Source: Candidatus Krumholzibacteriia bacterium (GTDB taxonomy: Bacteria; Krumholzibacteriota; Krumholzibacteriia; LZORAL124-64-63). From it: a DNA stretch of 9,331 nt. Where the stretch lies: assembly GCA_027056825.1 (NCBI GenBank), contig JALUJS010000362.1:1-9331 (forward strand), given 5' to 3'. The first letter of the stretch is position 1. Each line of letters begins with the position of its first letter. The translations under genes were made by a program, and so were the position numbers. Positions 1 to 5,379 of this stretch are shown piece by piece. Below the pieces are notes generated by a model. It worked only from the letters and a program-made list of their open reading frames with translations, was not told where the DNA came from and did no database searches.

Positions 1-30
1 GCCGTCGCGTCGGGCCCTTTCGCCTCTCGG

Positions 31-474
31 TCAGGAACCGCCCCACTTGTTGCGACTGATCTCCTCGAGGATGTCGTCGATCTGCTGGCGGACGCGCACG
101 TTCTGGTCGGGCTCGAAGAGAGCCTGCCGTACCCGCCCCTGCTCGTCCTTCTTGACGTAGCGGAGGCTCTGCAGGTCCGCCATGGACATGAGGATGTCCT
201 TGCTGACGCGGACCTCCACCGGCTTTCCGTCCTGGTTCACGCGGGGGTTGTTGTACGGATGCATGCCGTTGCCCCAGCCGTGCACCACCATGGAACAGAG
301 CAGGGCGCGGAAGGTGTTCTGGCCCTGGACCGTCTCCAGGTCGAAATTCCCGCCCACCTTCTCCGTCACGCTGTCGATGACCGCGCACAGCTTTCCGGCC
401 AGTTGGGGCTCGATGTCCAGTTGCAGCAGGCGTGAAAACATGGTGTTCAGAATCTTGTCGGTGTTGGTGGACAT
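31..474 (-). CDS. Conserved-looking hypothetical protein, 147 aa
   Basis: I do not recognise this protein. The start is ATG at 474, with GGAG on the minus strand 7 bases upstream, which is good spacing. No signal peptide or membrane segment is visible, so it should be cytoplasmic. Residues 1-45 look helical. The middle (about 62-80) has an unusual run rich in His, Gly, Trp, Asn and Pro, with motif HGWGNGMHPYNNP at 65-77. Residues 85-105 could form strands and helix, and 122-142 is a charged helix ending in a Lys-Trp-Gly-Gly-Ser tail. Codon use matches its neighbours, which supports real coding. It is transcribed away from the MglA-like gene at 724, with 249 bp between them that hold a palindrome and a sigma-54 promoter; the two genes may share control. 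No terminator is visible in the 30 bases beyond its stop. Confidence 0.75.
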   Translation of the reverse strand: MSTNTDKILNTMFSRLLQLDIEPQLAGKLCAVIDSVTEKVGGNFDLETVQGQNTFRALLCSMVVHGWGNGMHPYNNPRVNQDGKPVEVRVSKDILMSMADLQSLRYVKKDEQGRVRQALFEPDQNVRVRQQIDDILEEISRNKWGGS

Positions 475-518
475 CGCTCAGCTCCCGGCCTGTCATGACC
501 CAAGGGTTTCCCGTAGGG

Positions 519-551
519 GGGCGCCAATTCCCGTTTGGGAGCATTGCGCCC
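519..551. repeat. Imperfect inverted repeat, possible enhancer/operator site
   Basis: The outer arms are GGGCGC (519-524) and GCGCCC (546-551). Inner matches are AAT (526-528) against ATT (543-545) and TCCC (529-532) against GGGA (537-540), centred near 535. The symmetry is broken by small offsets. It lies about 120-150 bp upstream of the start site expected from the sigma-54 promoter at 644-659, the usual distance for a bacterial enhancer-binding protein site. It is also 45-77 bp upstream of the divergent gene starting at 474, so it could instead be an operator for that gene. The symmetry is seen; the function is inferred. Confidence 0.4.
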
Positions 552-643
552 GGTTCTCCCGGTCGATGTTGCAATTTGCTTGCCCGTTTTGACAGGCTCG
601 GTCTTCCCCGCGTTCTCTTGCCTTATCGTGGGAAAAATTTGCG

Positions 644-659
644 TGGCATGCTGATTGCA
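644..659 (+). promoter_or_regulatory. Candidate sigma-54 (RpoN) -24/-12 promoter
   Basis: The sequence TGGCATG-CTGA-TTGCA matches the sigma-54 consensus TGGCACG-N4-TTGCA with one change (C to T). The invariant GG (645-646) and GC (657-658) are separated by exactly 10 bases, the spacing sigma-54 requires. Transcription would start near 669-670, giving a leader of about 54 bases before the ATG at 724. No good sigma-70 -35/-10 pair was found nearby: the TTGACA at 589-594 has only a poor -10 at the right distance. Confidence 0.6.
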
Positions 660-710
660 TGACGGGGTTGACGCCTTGCCTCCATCGTTCCTTTTGCCGG
701 GGCCGCCCCC

Positions 711-716
711 GAGGAG
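711..716 (+). promoter_or_regulatory. Ribosome binding site fixing the start at 724
   Basis: GAGGAG lies 7 bases upstream of ATG 724. It decides between this ATG and an in-frame TTG at 655. The TTG lies inside the -12 element of the sigma-54 promoter and would lie upstream of the transcript start. Confidence 0.75.
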
Positions 717-723
717 ACCGCCC

Positions 724-1566
724 ATGCCCGTCCAGGATGCGACCGCCACAGCGACCACCCGCCTGCTGTACTACGGCCAGGCGCAGGTGGGCAAGCGGGA
801 GAACCTGCGGCTTATCCACCAGTCGGTTCCGCCGGAAGCGCGCCTGCCCCTGGCAACCGGTGACCCCGAGCGGCAGATCGGCTTCACGGTGCAGCATCCT
901 GATCAGGCGGCCCGGCACGTCTTCGTGCAAGCGGTGGATGTGGGCAAGGAGCCCTTCCACACCGCCGGCCGGCCTTCGCGTCCCCCGTTCGACGGGATCG
1001 TCTTCGTGGTCGATTCCGGCGTGTCCCAACTGGACAAGTCCCTGTCGGCATTCGAGTCCCTCAAGGTGTTCCTGGATTCCTGGGGCCTGGACCTCATGCG
1101 GGTACCCGTGGTTCTGCAGTACAACCGCGTGGGTGAGGGTGAGAACCTCGCCGTGGACCGGCTGGAGAGCCTGCTGAACCCCTGGGGGCTGTTGTCGATC
1201 CCGGCGGCCAGCGGACGTGGGGAAGGGGTGCGTGAGACCCTGAAGGCCGTCCTGGGGCTGGCCATCCGGCACCAGGAACAACTGGCCAAGGTGATGCCCA
1301 ACCTGGCCGGTTCCCGCCCGGCACCTCCCTCTGCTCCTGCGCCGGCTTCCGCACCCGCGCCGGCCGCCGGGGGGCAGGGGATGCAGTTCGAATACGGGCC
1401 GCCCCTGCCCGGCACCGAGGTGGACGAGAACACCCGCCGCCGCAGCGACGAGATCTTCAACGAGCTGCGGCCGCCCCTGGTGGTGCCGGTCAAGGTGCCG
1501 CGACGCCTGCTCGAGGGCGCCGACGGCCCGGTCCGCATCATGCTCGAGGTCGAAATCATCGATTGA
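724..1566 (+). CDS. MglA-like GTPase homologue with degenerate nucleotide-binding motifs and C-terminal extension
   Basis: This 280-residue protein follows the fold of MglA, the small Ras-like GTPase of gliding motility and polarity. MglA is normally about 195 residues. Matching landmarks are strand RLLYYG (13-18), a P-loop position (18-25), FDGIVFVVDS (89-98), VVLQYN (129-134) and the final helix GVRETLKAVLGLAIR (168-182). The key GTPase residues are changed. The P-loop reads GQAQVGKR, with Arg25 where Ser/Thr binds magnesium. The switch II Pro-Gly-Gln position reads Val-Gly-Lys (73-75) at the same spacing to the Asp-Gly of the next strand. The guanine motif Asn-Lys-x-Asp reads Asn-Arg-Val-Gly (134-137). 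A Pro/Ala linker (197-217) leads to a unique tail (220-280) ending in a likely strand pair. It is probably cytoplasmic. GTP hydrolysis looks unlikely, so a scaffold or regulatory role is inferred. A hairpin overlaps the stop codon. Confidence 0.85.
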   Translation: MPVQDATATATTRLLYYGQAQVGKRENLRLIHQSVPPEARLPLATGDPERQIGFTVQHPDQAARHVFVQAVDVGKEPFHTAGRPSRPPFDGIVFVVDSGVSQLDKSLSAFESLKVFLDSWGLDLMRVPVVLQYNRVGEGENLAVDRLESLLNPWGLLSIPAASGRGEGVRETLKAVLGLAIRHQEQLAKVMPNLAGSRPAPPSAPAPASAPAPAAGGQGMQFEYGPPLPGTEVDENTRRRSDEIFNELRPPLVVPVKVPRRLLEGADGPVRIMLEVEIID

Positions 1567-1583
1567 GGCCCGCTTCGGGCCTC
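1565..1583 (+). terminator. Hairpin at end of MglA-like gene
   Basis: GAGGCCCG (1565-1572) and CGGGCCTC (1576-1583) form a perfect 8-bp GC-rich stem with a 3-base loop, beginning inside the TGA stop. It is followed by CAATTCCTTG rather than a clean U-run, so termination may be partial. The position between two genes with separate promoters supports a terminator. Confidence 0.55.
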
Positions 1584-1590
1584 CAATTCC

Positions 1591-1619
1591 TTGACCCTTC
1601 CGGACCGGTGGCCTAGTCT
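1591..1619 (+). promoter_or_regulatory. Sigma-70-type promoter for the TPR gene, leaderless
   Basis: TTGACC (1591-1596) is 5/6 of the -35 consensus and TAGTCT (1614-1619) keeps the key T, A and final T of the -10, with a 17-base spacer. Only six bases (CGCCCC) separate the -10 from ATG 1626, so the transcript should begin at or next to the start codon. No SD is present in front of the ATG, which fits a leaderless message. Confidence 0.55.
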
Positions 1620-1625
1620 CGCCCC

Positions 1626-2498
1626 ATGGACAACCGCGGCGCGACATCATCATCCCTCTCCCGAGCAGCCAAGGGCAGTGATCCGGAGCACCTTGCGCCG
1701 GGACGCCAACTGGAGGAGCAGGGCCGCCTGGAGGAGGCCCTGGCCGCCTACAGAGCCCTGCTCGAGGACCATCCCGGGGATCACCGCATCCACTACCGGG
1801 CCGGTTGCGCGGCTCTCAAGAAGGGCGATCCCGACATCGCCCGGGGCTTCTTCGAGACGGCCGTGGAGCTTGATCGCGGCAACGCCCGCTACCTGACCAA
1901 CCTGGGTGTCGCCCTGGACCGGCTGGGCCGCCGGGAGGATGCCATCCGCTGCTACCGGCGCTCGGCCATGCTGGACGGCGGCACGGTGGTGGCCCATCAC
2001 AACCTGGGCGCCATCTATGCCGAGCAGGGACGGTTCGACGAGGCCGTGCGGGCTTTCGAGGCCGCCATCGCCCTGGAGCCCGACGCCGAGGGGTATCACA
2101 ACCTGGGCCTGGTCCACTACCGGGCCGACGATTTCGCCGCCGCCCTGGACTGTTTCCGCAGGGCCGTGGGGTGCGACGAGCGCTTCGCCGTCGGGCACTA
2201 CTACGCGGGCCTGTGCCTGATGAAGACCGGCAACTACGAGACCGCCATCGCGGAATTCCGGCGGGCGAGGGAACTGGATGCCGGCCTGGCGCGCGTGAAC
2301 TTCCACGTGGGTTGCTGCCTGCACAAGCTGCAGCGTTTCGAACAGGCCCGCGCACACCTGGAACAGGCGCTGGACGCCTTTCCCGAGGATGGCCGGCTCC
2401 ACTACCAGCTGGCGTTGACCTGCGACGCCCTGGGCCTGCATCCGGAAGCCCGCATCCATTACGGAATGGCCAGCGGGCGCCGCCAGACCTCCGGTTGA
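1626..2498 (+). CDS. Tetratricopeptide repeat (TPR) protein, 290 aa
   Basis: After a short Ser-rich start (1-18), almost the whole protein is a chain of about eight 34-residue TPR units. Approximate positions are 20-53, 54-87, 88-121, 122-154, 155-187, 188-221, 222-255 and 256-288. Typical TPR residues recur: NLGVALDRLGRREDAIRCY, HNLGAIYAEQGRFDEAVRAF and HNLGLVHYRADDFAAALDCF show the conserved small residue pairs, Gly/Tyr and Ala positions. No signal peptide or membrane segment is seen, so it is probably cytoplasmic and acts as a binding scaffold; the partner cannot be told. The start ATG at 1626 has no SD and sits 6 bases after a -10 element. The uppP gene follows 60 bases downstream on the same strand with no strong terminator between (only a 5-6 bp hairpin over the stop at 2493-2506), so the two may be co-transcribed. 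Confidence 0.9.
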   Translation: MDNRGATSSSLSRAAKGSDPEHLAPGRQLEEQGRLEEALAAYRALLEDHPGDHRIHYRAGCAALKKGDPDIARGFFETAVELDRGNARYLTNLGVALDRLGRREDAIRCYRRSAMLDGGTVVAHHNLGAIYAEQGRFDEAVRAFEAAIALEPDAEGYHNLGLVHYRADDFAAALDCFRRAVGCDERFAVGHYYAGLCLMKTGNYETAIAEFRRARELDAGLARVNFHVGCCLHKLQRFEQARAHLEQALDAFPEDGRLHYQLALTCDALGLHPEARIHYGMASGRRQTSG

Positions 2499-2558
2499 TC
2501 TCAACCGCAAACCACCCCGTGAACGGATCCGCCGCCGCGGACCCCGAAAGGACAACCC

Positions 2559-3350
2559 GTGTCTGAACTGCTCAACATGCTGATCCTGGCGGCCGTCCAG
2601 GGCCTGACCGAATTCCTGCCCGTCAGCAGCTCGGGCCACCTCGTGCTGCTGCAGCATTTCCTGTCCACCCGCGAGGGGGATCTCTTTTTCGACGTGGTCC
2701 TGCACGGGGGAACGCTGATTTCCGTGCTCGTGGTCTACCGGCGCGAGCTGCTGCGGCTGGTGCGGCTGGACCGCGAGGCCCTCGGCTACATCCTGGCCCT
2801 GGGAATCGCGACGGTTCCGGCGGTGATCGTGGGGCTGCTCGCCTCCGATTTCGTGGATCGTCTCTTCGGCGAACCGCGGCTGGCGAGCATCGGGCTGGTG
2901 TTCACCGGGATCGTGCTGCTCTCGACGCGGATGGTCCACGGGCCTTCCGGGAGCCGGGAGCCGGAGACCTGGCGGCCCTCGCCCGTGGCGCCGGGCCGGG
3001 CCCTGCTCATCGGCTGCGCCCAGGCCCTGGCCATCTGCCCGGGCATCAGCCGTTCGGGCTCCACCATCGCCGCCGGCCTGTGGCTGGGGCTGCCGCGCGC
3101 CGAGGCGACCCGCTTCAGCTTCCTGATGGCCATCCCCGCCATCGCCGGCGCCGTGTTGCTGAGCCTGCTGAAAGGCGCCGAGGCGACGGGCGTGGACGCC
3201 GGGACACTGGTCCTGGCGGCGGTGGTGTCCTTCGCGGTGGGGCTGCTGGCCATTCGCCTGACGGCCCTGGCCGTGGTGAAAGCCCACTTCTGGAAGTTCA
3301 GCTTCTATTGTCTTGCGGTGGGGGCCGTGGTCTGGTTCATCCTGTCCTGA
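2559..3350 (+). CDS. uppP: Undecaprenyl-diphosphate phosphatase (UppP/BacA)
   Basis: This integral membrane enzyme removes a phosphate from undecaprenyl diphosphate to regenerate undecaprenyl phosphate, the lipid carrier for peptidoglycan and other envelope polysaccharides. It also gives bacitracin tolerance. The 263-residue length is typical. The first signature motif, QGLTEFLPVSSSGH, spans residues 14-27, with Glu18, Ser24 and His27 equivalent to E. coli Glu21, Ser27 and His30. The second, PGISRSGST, spans 161-169, with catalytic Arg165 equivalent to Arg174. The residue equivalent to E. coli Glu17 is Gln14, a variant I recall from many UppP proteins. Several hydrophobic helices alternate with short loops, including a polar loop at 127-146. 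The start is GTG at 2559, with AAAGGA (2547-2552) 6 bases upstream. It lies 60 bases after the TPR gene and converges with the receiver gene, with only 19 bp between the stops. Confidence 0.95.
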   Translation: MSELLNMLILAAVQGLTEFLPVSSSGHLVLLQHFLSTREGDLFFDVVLHGGTLISVLVVYRRELLRLVRLDREALGYILALGIATVPAVIVGLLASDFVDRLFGEPRLASIGLVFTGIVLLSTRMVHGPSGSREPETWRPSPVAPGRALLIGCAQALAICPGISRSGSTIAAGLWLGLPRAEATRFSFLMAIPAIAGAVLLSLLKGAEATGVDAGTLVLAAVVSFAVGLLAIRLTALAVVKAHFWKFSFYCLAVGAVVWFILS

Positions 3351-3374
3351 CCCCGGTGCCGGGTGCGCGTCAGG
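3346..3374. terminator. Weak inverted repeat between convergent stops
   Basis: CCTGAC (3346-3351) and GTCAGG (3369-3374) are inverted and include the stop codons of the convergent uppP and receiver genes. CCCG/CGGG (3352-3355 and 3360-3363) form an inner stem. No T-run is present on either strand. A two-way terminator is possible but weakly supported. Confidence 0.3.
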
Positions 3375-3744
3375 CCGGACAGCCCTCCAGGAGCTGGGAG
3401 ACGGTGGCGATGACGCGGGGTTCGTCGAAGGGCTTGATGATGAAATCGCGGGCGCCGGCCTTGATGCCCGACAGCACCAGGGAGCGCTGGCCCAGGGAGG
3501 CCACCAGGATCGCCCGGGCTTCCGGGTCGGAGGCCAGGATCCCCGTCAGGGCTTCCAGGCCGTCGGCGTCCGGCAGGGTCGTGTCCAGCATCACCAGGTC
3601 GGGGCGGAGGCGGCGATACTCCTTGATGGCGCCGTCGGCGTCGCACGCTTCGGCGACGACCTTCAGGCCCATGTTTTCCAGTATGTCCCTGAGCATGGCC
3701 CGCATGAAGTCTGCGTCGTCAACGATGAGTACGGTGTGGCCCAA
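3370..3744 (-). CDS. Single-domain response regulator (CheY-like receiver)
   Basis: This 124-residue protein is one complete receiver domain with no output domain. Visible features are the acidic pair Asp9-Asp10 for magnesium, phospho-acceptor Asp54 in VMLDTTLPDADG, and Lys104 in DFIIKPF. Alignment to CheY-type proteins, which have Ser/Thr-Ala before a Met-Gly-Gln stretch, puts Ala82 at the switch Ser/Thr position, with Ser83 next to it (VASLGQ). The hydroxyl residue is therefore missing or shifted by one. The best start is TTG at 3744: it has GGAGGT 7 bases upstream and gives the family-typical beginning of a short lead into TVLIVDD. An ATG at 3786 would add 14 unrelated basic residues. The protein probably relays or titrates phosphate in a two-component or chemotaxis-like circuit; no kinase is in the window. 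It is divergent from the DUF4139 gene, with 166 bp between. Confidence 0.9.
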   Translation of the reverse strand: MGHTVLIVDDADFMRAMLRDILENMGLKVVAEACDADGAIKEYRRLRPDLVMLDTTLPDADGLEALTGILASDPEARAILVASLGQRSLVLSGIKAGARDFIIKPFDEPRVIATVSQLLEGCPA

Positions 3745-3751
3745 GGAATCA

Positions 3752-3757
3752 ACCTCC
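3752..3757 (-). promoter_or_regulatory. Ribosome binding site fixing a TTG start
   Basis: On the minus strand GGAGGT lies 7 bases before TTG 3744. It is the only strong SD in the region. It supports the rare TTG start over the in-frame ATG at 3786, which has no comparable site. Confidence 0.7.
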
Positions 3758-3910
3758 GTGGTGCGGTCGTGGTGTCGCCGCCGCAAGGGGTGGCGGGAAC
3801 GTATTTTCCGGCAACCTGTATGATCAGGACGAGTTCATGATCGGCCTCATATCCCGCGACTTTAGGTTCCGGTTGTGCGGGTGACGGGCCGGACGGCGAG
3901 GGAGGATGGT

Positions 3911-5314
3911 ATGAGATCCAGTGGAAAATGGTGGGTGGCCCTGGCCCTCGCCGCGGTGTGCGCGCAGGCCGTGTCGGCCGGAGCCGAGGTTCTGGGGACC
4001 GGCCGCGACGACCTGCAGGAAGTTTCGTTGACGGTCTACAACCAGGACCTGGCCCTGGTCCGGGAAGTGCGCACGGTGGAGATCCCGCGGGGCGACTTCA
4101 CCCTGGAGTACCGGGACGTTCCGTCCTCCATCAGGCCGGCTACCCTCCTGGTGGAAGCGGACCCCGAGGCCCGGCTGGTGCTGTACGACCAGAACTACGA
4201 GTACGACCTGATGACCCCGGAGAAGATCCTCGAGAAGTATGTCGGCCGCGAGGTGTCCTGGATCCAGGAGGACGGTTCACGTATCACCGGGACCCTGCTG
4301 GGGCTCAACGGCAAGCCGGTGTGGAAGGTCGGCGACGAGATCCGCTTCGAGGTGCCGGGAAAGATCGCGCTGCCCGACCTGCCGGCGAACCTGCGGGCCC
4401 GACCCACCCTGGTCTGGCACGGCAACGCTGGCCGCGGCGGGCGCACCCGCCTGGAGACCTCATACCTGACCGGCGGCATGGGCTGGTCCTGCGACTACGT
4501 CCTCCAACTCGACCGCGCCGGCAGGACCGCGGGGCTGCAGGCCTGGGTCACCCTGGACAACCGCAGCGGCGCGGCCTTCACCGACGCCAGGCTGCAGCTG
4601 GTGGCCGGGGACCTCAACCGCGTGGGGCGCGGCAGGGTCATGCCCATGGAGGTGGCGGACAAGCTGTCGGCAGCCCGCGCGCCGAGCTTCCAGGAGGAGT
4701 CCCTCTACGACTACCATCTCTACACCCTGGACCGTCCGGTGGACGTCAGGGACAGGCAGACCAAGCAAATCTCCCTGTTCGAACGCAGCGGGCTGAAGAT
4801 CACCCGGCGCTACCTCCTGCGCGGCTACCAGCGCTACTACCGGGGACAGGGCCCCATTTCCGACAAGGGCAAGGTGGAGGTTCTCTACTCCTTCGAGAAC
4901 GACCGGGACAACAGCCTGGGCATGCCCATGCCCGCGGGCACGGTGCGTATCTACGGCTTGTCGTCCTCGGGCGGTCGCCAGCTGCTGGGGGAGGACCGCA
5001 TCGGCCATACGCCCCGGGACGAGAAGGTGGAGCTGACGGCCGGAACCGCCTTCGACATCGTGGCCGAACGGGTCCGTGTGAAGATGGAGAAGGTGGCCTC
5101 GAACCTGACCCGCACCACCATGCGCGTGACTTTGCGCAACCACAAGGACGAGGACATCCGCGTGGATGTGAGGGAGCCGGTGGGCGGCGACTGGACCGTG
5201 CTGGAAAGCACCTTCCCGGCCCGGCGGATCAGCGCCACGGAGATGGCCTTTGACGTGCCCGTGCCTGCGCGGGGCGAGACGGTCCTGGAGTACAGGGTGG
5301 AGGTCAGGTACTGA
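3911..5314 (+). CDS. Exported DUF4139 domain-containing protein, 467 aa
   Basis: The start at ATG 3911 has GGAGG (3901-3905) 5 bases upstream and gives a classic signal peptide: basic start, hydrophobic core at about 7-20, and a signal peptidase I site after Val-Ser-Ala (21-23). An in-frame start at 3875 would put a polar, charged stretch in front of the signal. Cys17 lacks a proper lipobox, so this is probably not a lipoprotein. The mature N-terminal part contains the family's typical VYNQDLALVREVR stretch (about 42-54) and a YEYDLMTPEKILEKYVG stretch (about 96-112). The remainder (about 180-467) is a beta-rich DUF4139 region ending in a strand pattern, GETVLEYRVEVRY. The function of DUF4139 proteins is not established; a periplasmic or surface role follows from the signal peptide. 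No catalytic motif was recognised. It converges with the large membrane gene, with 65 bp between the stops and no strong terminator seen. Confidence 0.88.
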   Translation: MRSSGKWWVALALAAVCAQAVSAGAEVLGTGRDDLQEVSLTVYNQDLALVREVRTVEIPRGDFTLEYRDVPSSIRPATLLVEADPEARLVLYDQNYEYDLMTPEKILEKYVGREVSWIQEDGSRITGTLLGLNGKPVWKVGDEIRFEVPGKIALPDLPANLRARPTLVWHGNAGRGGRTRLETSYLTGGMGWSCDYVLQLDRAGRTAGLQAWVTLDNRSGAAFTDARLQLVAGDLNRVGRGRVMPMEVADKLSAARAPSFQEESLYDYHLYTLDRPVDVRDRQTKQISLFERSGLKITRRYLLRGYQRYYRGQGPISDKGKVEVLYSFENDRDNSLGMPMPAGTVRIYGLSSSGGRQLLGEDRIGHTPRDEKVELTAGTAFDIVAERVRVKMEKVASNLTRTTMRVTLRNHKDEDIRVDVREPVGGDWTVLESTFPARRISATEMAFDVPVPARGETVLEYRVEVRY

Positions 5315-5379
5315 CCCGGATGATCGAATCGCCTTGCCGGATGGTGAAGCGGTTCAATGATCGGGGCTAATGGGGTGGA

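Noticed and set aside
589..628. TTGACA at 589-594 as the -35 of a sigma-70 promoter for the MglA-like gene
   Set aside because: At 17 bases downstream the hexamer is GTTCTC, a poor -10. TTATCG lies 28 bases away, too far. The sigma-54 element explains the region better.
655..723. TTG 655 or ATG 659 as starts of the MglA-like region
   Set aside because: TTG 655 lies in the sigma-54 -12 element. ATG 659 opens a different frame without MglA similarity. The SD at 711-716 points to ATG 724.
493..1653. Long open frame on the minus strand across the MglA-like gene (386 codons)
   Set aside because: Gly/Arg/His/Gln-rich translation typical of antisense frames in GC-rich DNA. The plus strand has clear homology.
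1650..3287. 545-codon minus-strand frame antisense to the TPR and uppP genes
   Set aside because: It is a shadow frame with Gln/Gly/His-rich low-complexity translation. The plus strand holds two recognisable genes.
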